Positions 8,798-16,970 of a DNA stretch of 64,000 bases are shown piece by piece. The notes beneath the pieces were generated by a model. The model saw nothing but the letters and a program-made list of their open reading frames with translations. It was not told the origin of the DNA and searched no databases. How positions within the stretch are numbered: position 1 is the stretch's first letter; each line of letters begins with the position of its first letter. The stretch covers positions 124,001 to 188,000 of the forward strand of contig NZ_JAHKQB010000014.1 of NCBI RefSeq assembly GCF_018860625.1, read 5' to 3'. Position numbers and translations under genes: made by a program. This DNA is from Paracoccus sp. C2R09 (GTDB lineage: Bacteria > Pseudomonadota > Alphaproteobacteria > Rhodobacterales > Rhodobacteraceae).

Positions 8798-10999
8798 ATG
8801 TCGAAGCTTCCCGAATTCTTTCCGCCCCGCGCGCGCATCGCGGTGCTGACCACCGAACCGGTGGGCGTGCTGGATTACCTGGCGCCCGATGACGGCGTGC
8901 GGCAGGGCGCGCTGGTGCTGGTGCCGCTTGGGCCGCGCCGCATACTGGGGGCGGTCTGGGGGGCGGGCATGGGCGATTTCGACCTGGCCAAGCTGCGCCA
9001 GGTCCATCGCGTGCTGGATGCCGAACCCCTGTCGCCGGGTTTCATGGAATTCCTGACCCGCGCCGCGGATTACACCCTGACCCCTCCGCCCCTGATGCTG
9101 CGCATGGCCACGCGCGCCCCCGACCTGGACCAGCCGCCCGCCGCGCGCCGTGTCATCGTGCCGGGCGGCGCCCAGCCGCAGCGCATGACCGAGGCCCGCA
9201 CCCGCGTAATGCAGGTCGTGGCCGATCACGGCGGGGCCAGCTTCGCGCCGTCCGAACTGGCGCAGCTGGCGGGCGTCGGCACATCGGTGGTCAAGGGGCT
9301 GGTGGCCCAGGGCGCGCTTGCGGAAATCGAGGCCCCGCGCGATCTGCCCTATCCCCGGCTGGACCCCGAACTGCCGGGCAAGGAACTGGGCGCCGATCAG
9401 CAGGCGGCGGCGGATGCGTTGTGCGCCTCGATCCGGGCGGGGGGGTATGGCACGACCCTGCTGCGCGGCGTCACCGGGTCCGGCAAGACCGAGGTCTATC
9501 TGGAGGCCGTGGCCGAGACCCTGCGCGCGGGACGGCAGGCGCTGGTCCTGCTGCCCGAGATCGCGCTGTCGTCCGAATTCCTCGACCGGGTCGAGGCACG
9601 GTTCGGCGCGCGGCCCGGCGAATGGCACAGCGGCATCACCCGCACCGAGCGCCGGCGCCTGTGGCACATGGCCGGACGCGGCGAGGTCGGGCTGGTCGTC
9701 GGCGCAAGATCCGCGCTGTTCCTGCCCTTCCGCGATCTGGGGCTGGTCGTCGTCGACGAGGAACATGACGGCAGCTACAAGCAGGAGGATGTCGTCTTCT
9801 ACAGCGCCCGCGACATGGCCGTGCTGCGCGCATCCATGAATGGCGGGCGGGTGGTGCTGGCATCGGCAACGCCCAGCCTCGAAAGCTGGGTGAACGCCTC
9901 CGGGGGGAAATACGCGCGGCTGGACCTGCGATCGCGCTATGGCGCGGCCGAGCTGCCCGACATGGCCGCGATCGACCTGCGGTCCGAGACGATGGAGCAG
10001 GGGCGCTGGATATCTCCCACCCTGGCCCGCGCGGTCGAGGAACGGCTGGCCAGGGGCGAACAGTCGCTGCTGTTCCTCAACCGGCGCGGCTTCGCGCCCG
10101 TCACGGTCTGCCGCGCCTGCGGCGAACAGATCGGCTGCCACCAATGCGATGCGCGGATGGTCGAACACCGCTTCCAGAACCGGCTTGTCTGCCATCAATG
10201 CGGCGAAACCCGCCCCATCCCGCCAGCATGCCCGTCCTGCGGGGTCGAGGGCAAGCTGGCCCCCGTCGGTCCCGGCGTCGAACGCATCGCCGAGGAGGTC
10301 GCCGCCCGTTTCCCCGATGCCCGGGCCGAGGTGCTGTCCTCGGACCTGTTCCATTCCGCCTGCGCGCTGAAGGAAAGCATCGCACGGATTTCGGACGGGG
10401 GGGCCGACATCATCATCGGCACGCAGATCGTGGCCAAGGGGCACAATTTCCCGAAGCTGACGCTGGTCGGCGTGATCGACGCGGATCTGGGGCTGCAGGG
10501 GGCCGACCTGCGCGCGGCGGAACGCAGCTTTCAGCTGATGCGGCAGGTCGCGGGGCGTGCGGGACGGCAATCGGGGGCCGCGCCGGGCGTGGCGCTGCTG
10601 CAGACCCACCAGCCCGATCACGCGGTGATCCGCGCGATCCTTTCGGGCCGGGACGAAACCTTCTGGGATGCCGAGGCCGCGGGCCGGCAGGCGGCGGGCA
10701 TGCCGCCCTTCGCGCGGCTGGCGGGGATCATCCTGTCCCATCCTGATCAGGCAGCGGTGGCGGATTTCGCGCGACACCTGGCGGAACGCGCGGCGCCCCT
10801 GGGCCAGATCGGTGCCGATCTCTGGGGGCCCGCGCCCGCGCCCATCGCCCGCGTGCGCGGCCGGTTCCGCATGCGGATGCTGATCCGTGCGCCGCGGCAG
10901 GCCCCGTTGCAGCAGGCCATCGCGGACTGGCTGGACGGGATCAAGCTGCCCACGAACATGCGCCTGTCGGTCGATATCGACCCGCAGAGCTTTCTTTGA
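8798..10999 (+). CDS. priA: Primosomal protein N', replication restart helicase
   Basis: The 733-residue DEAD/DEAH-type 3'-5' helicase reloads the replisome at stalled forks. The Walker A motif [14 protein letters not shown] is at about residue 225, DEEH in [13 protein letters not shown] at about 320, and the SATPS motif follows. The zinc-binding region begins near residue 437 with [14 protein letters not shown], then [17 protein letters not shown]. An N-terminal 3'BD-like domain precedes the helicase core. The length is normal for the family. The open frame extends far upstream antisense to the transaldolase gene, so the start at 8798 is taken from the conserved N-terminus. Confidence 0.93.
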   Translation: MSKLPEFFPPRARIAVLTTEPVGVLDYLAPDDGVRQGALVLVPLGPRRILGAVWGAGMGDFDLAKLRQVHRVLDAEPLSPGFMEFLTRAADYTLTPPPLMLRMATRAPDLDQPPAARRVIVPGGAQPQRMTEARTRVMQVVADHGGASFAPSELAQLAGVGTSVVKGLVAQGALAEIEAPRDLPYPRLDPELPGKELGADQQAAADALCASIRAGGYGTTLLRGVTGSGKTEVYLEAVAETLRAGRQALVLLPEIALSSEFLDRVEARFGARPGEWHSGITRTERRRLWHMAGRGEVGLVVGARSALFLPFRDLGLVVVDEEHDGSYKQEDVVFYSARDMAVLRASMNGGRVVLASATPSLESWVNASGGKYARLDLRSRYGAAELPDMAAIDLRSETMEQGRWISPTLARAVEERLARGEQSLLFLNRRGFAPVTVCRACGEQIGCHQCDARMVEHRFQNRLVCHQCGETRPIPPACPSCGVEGKLAPVGPGVERIAEEVAARFPDARAEVLSSDLFHSACALKESIARISDGGADIIIGTQIVAKGHNFPKLTLVGVIDADLGLQGADLRAAERSFQLMRQVAGRAGRQSGAAPGVALLQTHQPDHAVIRAILSGRDETFWDAEAAGRQAAGMPPFARLAGIILSHPDQAAVADFARHLAERAAPLGQIGADLWGPAPAPIARVRGRFRMRMLIRAPRQAPLQQAIADWLDGIKLPTNMRLSVDIDPQSFL

Positions 11000-11003
11000 C
11001 GGC

Positions 11004-11942
11004 TCAGTTCCGCAGGACGATGCAGCGACCACCGAGGCCCTTGAACCTGGTGCAGAAGCGCGCGGCTTCGGACCGGCTGCCGTAACCCACCTGCGCGGTA
11101 TAGACCGCGCGCGGCATGCCGTTCATCCGCTTGCGGACATAGCCAACCTGAGCGCCGTCCAGGATCGGACGCAGGATGCGGTTCAGCCGCGCGACCTGCT
11201 GCGCCGCGCCCGACTGGCTGGGATGGCTGGCCACGATCACGCCCCAGGGCATGACCGGCGGCTGGGTCGAGAATTCGCGCAGGCTGCGATTGCCGGCCAT
11301 TTCCTCGCAGGCGGGACGAAAGGCGGTATCCTCGGCCAGGGCCAGCTTCAGTTCATCCGCGCCGGGCGGGTTGTCGCGCCAGCGATGCGCGCTGAAGCCG
11401 GTGATGGCCTCGACGTAATCGACAGTCTCGTAGGGCAGCGAAGTCTGCTGGGCGCTGAACCGCGCGGCCCGGTTCTCGCCGCCGTTATAGGCGACGGCGG
11501 CCATGCCGATATTGCCGAAGCGGTCGGACAGCTGCGCCAGATACCACGCGGCCTTGCGGATGGCGGCCGCGGGGTTGAACGGATCGTCCAGCCAGTACAG
11601 CTCGGCCGTGCCGGGCATGAACTGCGCGATGCCCAGGGCGCCCGCAGGGCTGACCGCCGAGGGTTCGAACAGGCTCTCTTTCCACAGCAGGCGGGCAAGG
11701 AATGCGGGATCCATGCCCTGTTCCGCGGCGCTGCGTTCGATCAGCTTGCAGACATCGGCCACGTAGTGATCCTTGCGGATGCAGTCGCGCCCGTCGGGGG
11801 AACAGCGGATGTCGTCGGTCAGGGGCGGGGGCTTGCGCCCCGCGACCGCGTCGATCGCCGGATAGGCCAGCGCGGATTGCGCGGCCAGCAGGATGCCCGC
11901 CGCCGCCATCGCCGCCCTTCGAATCGTCCTGGTCGCGATCAT
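11004..11942 (-). CDS. Exported lytic transglycosylase (SLT domain)
   Basis: The 312-residue protein has a signal peptide (residues 1-26, cleavage after QSALA). A soluble lytic transglycosylase domain follows with catalytic Glu89 in [14 protein letters not shown], then [13 protein letters not shown] and [13 protein letters not shown], the three standard SLT motifs. The last ~80 residues ([10 protein letters not shown] through [13 protein letters not shown]) resemble a SPOR-type peptidoglycan-binding fold. It would cleave glycan strands in the periplasm, perhaps at denuded septal glycan if the SPOR reading is right. It converges with priA with four bases between stops. Confidence 0.88.
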   Translation of the reverse strand: MIATRTIRRAAMAAAGILLAAQSALAYPAIDAVAGRKPPPLTDDIRCSPDGRDCIRKDHYVADVCKLIERSAAEQGMDPAFLARLLWKESLFEPSAVSPAGALGIAQFMPGTAELYWLDDPFNPAAAIRKAAWYLAQLSDRFGNIGMAAVAYNGGENRAARFSAQQTSLPYETVDYVEAITGFSAHRWRDNPPGADELKLALAEDTAFRPACEEMAGNRSLREFSTQPPVMPWGVIVASHPSQSGAAQQVARLNRILRPILDGAQVGYVRKRMNGMPRAVYTAQVGYGSRSEAARFCTRFKGLGGRCIVLRN

Positions 11943-11976
11943 GCGTTTCCCGCGGCGGGCCGCGCCTCCGTACCGC

Positions 11977-12813
11977 TCAGTCGGTCTTCTTTTTCTTCTT
12001 CTTGGCCTTCTTGCCGCCGCCCGCCCCCTCGATCAGGGCGGCGGCCGCGGCAAGCGCCTCGGCGGCCTTGGCTTCGGCGGCCTCGGCCAGGGTGCGGGCC
12101 TCTGCTGCCAGATCCTCGGCCGAGCGGGACTTCTTCTCGGCCTTGCGGGCGGCCTTGCGTTCCGCCTTGCCGGCATCCTTCGAGGCCTTGCGCGCAGCGG
12201 TATTGGCCGCCTTGCGCGCGGCGCGGCGTTCCTCGCGGGCGGCGTCCTTCTCGGCCTGCTTGGCGGCCTGACGCTCGGCCCGGCGGGCTTCGCGGGCGAT
12301 GTTCTTCTCCGCCTCCTTGGCGGCGTCCTTCTCGGCCTTGCGGGCGGACTGGCGGGCCTGCTTTTCGGCGTCGGGGTTCTGCATCGCTTCGTTCCTCGTG
12401 TCGGTATCCTGCCCGGCGTCGGCGGGCGGGGGCGCGGGGCGGGCCACGCGATGGGGCTCGGTCCGCTGGTCGGTCTTGCGGGGGGTGGCGGGCTTGCGGC
12501 CGTTCACGGGCCGGGCGCGCGGTGCCTTGGGGGGGCGCGTCGCGGGGGCGACCGGGCGCATCGGCGCATCGCTGCCACGCTTGCGGCGTTCGGCCTCGGC
12601 CCGGCGCAGGGCGGCGCGCAGCAGGCTGGCGGGGCTCGTGCCCTGGGCGTCCTCGTCGGTCGAGGCGGCGTCGCGGGCCTTCCCCAGTGCCGCGATCAGC
12701 TGCTTCAGCTTCGTGGCGCTCAGCTGGCGCAGCTGGGGCTGGCGGCTCTGTTCGGCCAGCGCAAGCTCTTCGGGGCTGAGCATCTCGCGTTCCTGCTTGG
12801 CATAGTTCGGCAT
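11977..12813 (-). CDS. Lys/Ala/Arg-rich low-complexity protein, histone H1-like tail
   Basis: This 278-residue protein is of unknown function. Residues 1-75 look like a normal helical segment (MLSPEELALAEQSRQPQLRQ). Residues 80-140 are rich in Pro and Arg. Residues 150-235 consist of short Ala/Lys/Glu/Arg units such as KEAEKN and KQAEKDAAREE, reminiscent of bacterial H1-like nucleoid proteins. A helical Ala-rich stretch follows, then the C-terminus KKAKKKKKKTD. No signal peptide is seen. DNA or RNA binding through the basic tail is plausible from composition alone, and a long charged single alpha-helix is the alternative. Confidence 0.65.
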   Translation of the reverse strand: MPNYAKQEREMLSPEELALAEQSRQPQLRQLSATKLKQLIAALGKARDAASTDEDAQGTSPASLLRAALRRAEAERRKRGSDAPMRPVAPATRPPKAPRARPVNGRKPATPRKTDQRTEPHRVARPAPPPADAGQDTDTRNEAMQNPDAEKQARQSARKAEKDAAKEAEKNIAREARRAERQAAKQAEKDAAREERRAARKAANTAARKASKDAGKAERKAARKAEKKSRSAEDLAAEARTLAEAAEAKAAEALAAAAALIEGAGGGKKAKKKKKKTD

Positions 12814-12887
12814 CGAAGCACCCTTACAGTGGACAGCGTCGTTCTGGCAGCAGAATGCCCGCTTTTCCAGCCTTTTCGCATGACAAA

Positions 12888-12910
12888 GGGGCCGGAATCG
12901 CTCCGGCCCC
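12888..12910 (-). terminator. Terminator after the L,D-transpeptidase gene
   Basis: A perfect 9-bp stem GGGGCCGGA/TCCGGCCCC with a 5-base loop is followed, on the minus strand, by TTTGT. It lies 31 bases beyond the stop at 12941. Confidence 0.7.
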
Positions 12911-12940
12911 CTGTTCGATGCGGATATGCCCGTCGGGCGA

Positions 12941-13873
12941 TCAATAGGCCGGAACGGCGCTTTCGACCGGCGACACGAAGCTGGAGCCGGTCGCGAAGGG
13001 ATCGGTCACCACGGTCGTCTGGGCCGGTTCGCCAAAGCCCGAATAGGGGTCGTTGGGCATGGCGCTGGCGACCGTCGTGGCGGGCGCGGGGGCCGCTGCG
13101 GGTTCGGCGCCTGCCGCGACCGCGGTCGACACGCCCGTCGCCTGCTCGACCTCGGAAGCCGGCACGACATAGCCTTCGGGCGTTTCGATCAGGCGGCCTT
13201 CCATCTGCAGGCTGTCCGAGGGCGAACGCACGATGACTTCGGTCCCGGTCGGCACGCTTTCGAACAGGTCGATGACGTCCTGGTTGAACAGGCGGATGCA
13301 GCCGGCCGAGGTGGCCTTGCCGATCGAGCTGGGATCCATGGTGCCGTGGATGCGGTAGTAGGTGTCGCGGCTGCCCTGATAGAGATAGAGCGCGCGCGAC
13401 CCGAGCGGGTTGTTCGGGCCACCCTGCAGACCGCCGGCGAACTGACCGTACAGTTCGGGCTGGGTGCGCAGCATGTTGTCGGTCGGACGCCAGCTGGGCC
13501 ATGCCGCCTTGCGGGCGATGGTGGCGCGACCCTCGAAGCCGGTGCCTGCGCGACCCACGGCCACGCCATAGCGCATCGCCTGGCCGCCTTCCTGGACGTG
13601 ATACAGGACGCGGGCATAGGGATCGACGACGATCGTGCCTGCCGGTTCGGAACCGTTATAGGCGACCAGCTGACGGCGGTTGCGCTCGGTCAGATAGGCG
13701 GCGCGGACGGCCGGGATCTCGATGGTGCCGCCATTGGGGCTCGCATCGGTCCGGGCCTTGTAGATGTCGGGCACGGTGGTCGGCGTTTGCACGGCGGGGG
13801 CGGTGGCCTGTTCGGTCGGCGCACAGGCCGCCAGCCCAAGGGCAACCGCCGCGAAGAGGGGAGCGAGGCGCAT
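12941..13873 (-). CDS. L,D-transpeptidase (YkuD) lipoprotein
   Basis: This 310-residue lipoprotein has signal MRLAPLFAAVALGLAAC with the lipidated Cys at residue 17. The YkuD catalytic motif runs from His176 to Cys192 (HGTMDPSSIGKATSAGC, then IRLF). It would form 3-3 peptidoglycan crosslinks or link peptides to envelope proteins. The Thr/Ala/Pro-rich C-terminus looks like a linker tail. I take ATG 13873 because AAGGA lies ten bases upstream. An in-frame ATG seven codons earlier (13894) has no ribosome-binding site. The hairpin at 12888-12910 ends the transcript. Confidence 0.9.
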   Translation of the reverse strand: MRLAPLFAAVALGLAACAPTEQATAPAVQTPTTVPDIYKARTDASPNGGTIEIPAVRAAYLTERNRRQLVAYNGSEPAGTIVVDPYARVLYHVQEGGQAMRYGVAVGRAGTGFEGRATIARKAAWPSWRPTDNMLRTQPELYGQFAGGLQGGPNNPLGSRALYLYQGSRDTYYRIHGTMDPSSIGKATSAGCIRLFNQDVIDLFESVPTGTEVIVRSPSDSLQMEGRLIETPEGYVVPASEVEQATGVSTAVAAGAEPAAAPAPATTVASAMPNDPYSGFGEPAQTTVVTDPFATGSSFVSPVESAVPAY

Positions 13874-14317
13874 CTTGTCACATTCCTTGTTCATCTTCGG
13901 TCCGGCCTGATGCGGCGCGGGCCGAGGCAGCATTTTGGTCTTCACGCGCCCGGACCGGCAGAGGCCCGACACGATTCGTACATGATTGCATGAGGCCTGT
14001 CGGCGCGCGGCGTCAAGGCTTAGCGGCGGAACGCCGACATATCACCCCGCCCCGCCCCGTTCATGTGGCACGGGCGCTTCAACGCCATCAACTTTCCGCG
14101 GGGGTGGAACAACTTGGCGTGTGGTCCGGTTTCATCGAAGCTTGCGATCCATCGCGATTCTCCGGGCAAAGTGCAGGAAATGGGCAGCATGGCCGGGCGG
14201 GCCGCGCTTCGGATTGCCTGCTGCGGGCCGGCCCCGAATGGCGGTCCCGGTCGTTCCGGACGCGTCCAAGTTGCAGGCAGGCGCGGCGCGGCCTAGCTTC
14301 GCGCAGGAATGACAGGA
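13874..14317. other. Non-coding intergenic region (about 440 bp)
   Basis: This stretch separates the divergent L,D-transpeptidase and MFS genes. The only open frame of note (14063-14296, plus strand) has poor codon-position bias and no ribosome-binding site. The segment at about 14085-14165 is visibly richer in A and T than its surroundings and may hold promoters. I see no clear promoter pair and no long inverted repeat. Confidence 0.5.
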
Positions 14318-15994
14318 ATGGCGGAAGACGTGTCACAGGCCCAACCCGGTTCGACCCAGCTTGATCCCCCCCGGCGCGAAGGCGCCCTCGCGCCCTTCGG
14401 TTATCCCGATTTCCGCAGGCTGTGGGCCGCGACGCTGGTGTCGAATTTCGGCGGTCTGGTGCAGGCGGTGGGTGCGGCCTGGATGATGACACAGCTGACC
14501 GACAGCGCAACGCTGATCGCGCTGGTCCAGGCGTCGAACACCCTGCCCATCATGCTTCTGGCCCTGGCATCCGGCGCGCTGGCCGACATCTTCGACCGCA
14601 AGACCCTGCTGATCGGGGCGCTCAGCTTCATGTCGCTGATCTCGCTGCTGCTGGCGGGCGCGGCCTTTGCCGGATGGCTGACGCCCTGGCTGCTTCTGGC
14701 CTTCACCTTCCTGCTGGGCGCGGGGCAGGCGGTCTACAATCCGCCCTGGCAGGCCAGCATGGGCGATCTGGTCGAACGGCGCGATCTGCCTGCGGCGGTC
14801 AGCCTGAACTCGGTCGGTTTCAACATGATGCGCAGCGTGGGCCCGGCGGCGGGCGGCCTGATCGTGGCGGGCTTCGGCGCGGCGGCGGCCTTCGCGGTCA
14901 ACGCGGTCAGCTATCTGCCGCTGATGGGGGCGATGGCCCGGTGGAGCCCGTCGGTCCCGGCCCGCATCTCGACGCCCGAACCCTTCATCCCGGCCCTGGG
15001 TGCGGGCCTGCGCTATGTCGCGCTGTCGCCGAACCTGATGCGCGTGATCTCTCGCGGGGCGCTGTTCGGCTTTGCTGCCGTCGCGGTGCTGGCGCTGCTG
15101 CCGCTGGTCGTGAAAAGCCACCCCGAGGGCGGGTCGTTCCTGTTCGGGCTGCTTCTGGGCTGCTACGGGCTGGGGGCGATCGTCGGGGCGCTGATGAACC
15201 CGCGCATCCGGGCACGGCTGAACAACGAACAGGTGGTCCGGCTGGCCTTCCTGGGCTTTGCGCTGGCGGCGCTTGCGCTTGGGCTGACCGATGCGATCTG
15301 GCTGCAGGCACTGGCGCTGCTGCCTGCGGGTGCATCCTGGGTGCTGGCGCTGTCGCTGTTCAACGTGACGGTGCAGCTCTCGACGCCGCGATGGGTGGTG
15401 GCACGGGCACTGGCACTCTATCAGACGGCGACCTTCGGGGGGATGGCCGCGGGGTCCTGGGCCTGGGGCGGTGTCGCGGGGCAGCACGGGCTGGACGTCG
15501 CGCTGATCGCGGCGGGGGTTCTGCTGCTGTTCGGTGCGGTGCTGGGGGCATGGCTGCGCGCGCCGGAATTCGGCACGGCGGATCTGGACCCGGTCAACCG
15601 CTTTCGCGAGCCGGCGCTGCGGCTGGACCTGCGCGGACGGTCGGGGCCCATCATGGTGATGGTCGATTACCGCATCGACCAGGAGGACGTCCCCGACTTC
15701 CTGCGCCTGATGCGCCAGCGCCGCAACATCCGACGCCGCGACGGCGCGCGCAACTGGGCGCTGCTGCGCGATCTGGAACATCCCGACCGCTGGAGCGAGA
15801 GCTATCACATCGCGACCTGGGACGATTACGTCCGCCACAACCTGCGCCGCACGAAATCCGATGCCGAGGTGACGACCGCGCTTCGGGCCCTTCACCGGGG
15901 CGACGGGGATCCGCATGTGCACCGCATGATCGAACGCCACAGCGTCACCCCGCAGGACGACGTGCCGCTGGTCGGCAAGATCGAGGTGCCGTGA
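14318..15994 (+). CDS. MFS transporter with C-terminal ABM-like soluble domain
   Basis: The 558-residue protein has about 11-12 hydrophobic helices in residues 25-420, of the MFS_3/EntS-like group (FGYPDFRRLWAATLVSNFGG at the N-terminus, DRKTLLIGALSFM in the loop after helix 2). A soluble region of about 110 residues follows (VMVDYRIDQEDVPDFLRLMR through DPHVHRMIERHSV) that resembles the antibiotic-biosynthesis-monooxygenase-like ferredoxin fold attached to some MFS exporters. The substrate is unknown. The start at 14318 is preferred because AGGA lies nine bases upstream; ATG 14309 is in frame and possible. Confidence 0.85.
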   Translation: MAEDVSQAQPGSTQLDPPRREGALAPFGYPDFRRLWAATLVSNFGGLVQAVGAAWMMTQLTDSATLIALVQASNTLPIMLLALASGALADIFDRKTLLIGALSFMSLISLLLAGAAFAGWLTPWLLLAFTFLLGAGQAVYNPPWQASMGDLVERRDLPAAVSLNSVGFNMMRSVGPAAGGLIVAGFGAAAAFAVNAVSYLPLMGAMARWSPSVPARISTPEPFIPALGAGLRYVALSPNLMRVISRGALFGFAAVAVLALLPLVVKSHPEGGSFLFGLLLGCYGLGAIVGALMNPRIRARLNNEQVVRLAFLGFALAALALGLTDAIWLQALALLPAGASWVLALSLFNVTVQLSTPRWVVARALALYQTATFGGMAAGSWAWGGVAGQHGLDVALIAAGVLLLFGAVLGAWLRAPEFGTADLDPVNRFREPALRLDLRGRSGPIMVMVDYRIDQEDVPDFLRLMRQRRNIRRRDGARNWALLRDLEHPDRWSESYHIATWDDYVRHNLRRTKSDAEVTTALRALHRGDGDPHVHRMIERHSVTPQDDVPLVGKIEVP

Positions 15995-15998
15995 CGGC

Positions 15999-16922
15999 TT
16001 AGTCCCAGGGCGCGACCTCGTCCCCGAGCGATCGCCCGAAGATGTTTTCCCGGTGCCAGCGCAGGTTTTCGGGATGGGGCGCGTCCCCCGGATCCTCGGG
16101 GCGGATCAGCTTGCCATCGGATGCGATCAGCCGGCCGACCACGTCCCTCGGCACCTTGTTGTGCGACACCAGGATCGTGCTGTTGTCATCGGCGACCGAG
16201 ATCAGGCCACGGTCGAACATCCAGTGGAGCGTTCCCGACAATGCCAGCCCGTTCCGGACGGAATCGCTGCCCTGATGTTCCACGGGGCGGATATGGGCGG
16301 CCTGAACCTCGGGGCGTCCGCCGCCATTGCGCAGCTGCAACCCGGACATGGCGCAGCGATAGCCATAGGCCTCGCGCACCTTCCGCCGGAAGGCCACGTC
16401 GCGATAGGGGCGGCGGGTCAGGCGCTCCAGCACGGGGCGTTCGAACAGGGCCGCGCCCTCGTCCAGCTGCCGGGCCGCGGGGTCATAGCGGGTGGCCTCG
16501 ATCCGTTCCAGATCCTGCGGCAGGCCAAGATCGACGATGCAGGCGAATTCGCGGTCGGGCAGGCGGCGCACGGCGGATTGCACGATCCCGCCGCTGCGGG
16601 GCGTGCCGTCGGGATGGGTCAGCGCCGATTCCAGCGGACGGCCATCCCGAAGGCGGGGAACATCGGCCACGAAGCGCAGGAAACTGTCCGGCGCGATCCG
16701 GGCCAGATACCTGCCGGGGGCGCGGGGGTTGGACACCACCCCTTCGATGCGTGCCACGGCGTGATAGCCGCGCGGCCCCGCCTTGACCGGTTCGTAATAG
16801 ACGATCCAGTCGCCCACGGCCTCGGTCACGGCCTTCAGGTAACTGCGCGGGAAGTCGTATTCGACATCCGGGATGTCGTCATAGATCGGTTCGGCCTTGT
16901 GCAGCAGAACCAGTTTCACCAT
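15999..16922 (-). CDS. HNH endonuclease with N-terminal PUA-like region
   Basis: The C-terminal third of this 307-residue protein is an HNH nuclease of the HNH_2 type: YGYRCAMSGLQL, then AAHIRP (His210), NGLALS (Asn224) and LHWMFDRGLI (His233). The N-terminal ~150 residues begin with VEYDFPRSYLK and DWIVYYEPVKAGPRGYHAVA. They resemble PUA-superfamily (EVE/SRA-like) readers of modified bases, though this is judged by eye. The combination suggests modification-dependent (type IV-like) restriction. No methyltransferase or other defence gene is adjacent. It is convergent with the MFS gene, with four bases between stops. Confidence 0.78.
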   Translation of the reverse strand: MVKLVLLHKAEPIYDDIPDVEYDFPRSYLKAVTEAVGDWIVYYEPVKAGPRGYHAVARIEGVVSNPRAPGRYLARIAPDSFLRFVADVPRLRDGRPLESALTHPDGTPRSGGIVQSAVRRLPDREFACIVDLGLPQDLERIEATRYDPAARQLDEGAALFERPVLERLTRRPYRDVAFRRKVREAYGYRCAMSGLQLRNGGGRPEVQAAHIRPVEHQGSDSVRNGLALSGTLHWMFDRGLISVADDNSTILVSHNKVPRDVVGRLIASDGKLIRPEDPGDAPHPENLRWHRENIFGRSLGDEVAPWD

Positions 16923-16970
16923 GCGCCCAGGAAACCCCGGGCGCCGGTAAATGCAAGTGCCATCGCGCCC

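Noticed and set aside
14063..14296. 77-codon plus-strand open frame in the longest intergenic region
   Set aside because: It has no ribosome-binding site, its third-position GC is lower than in neighbouring genes and the product resembles nothing known.
14333..15940. 535-codon minus-strand frame opposite the MFS gene
   Set aside because: The product is rich in Gln, Arg and His with no hydrophobic or domain pattern, and the MFS gene on the other strand is convincing.
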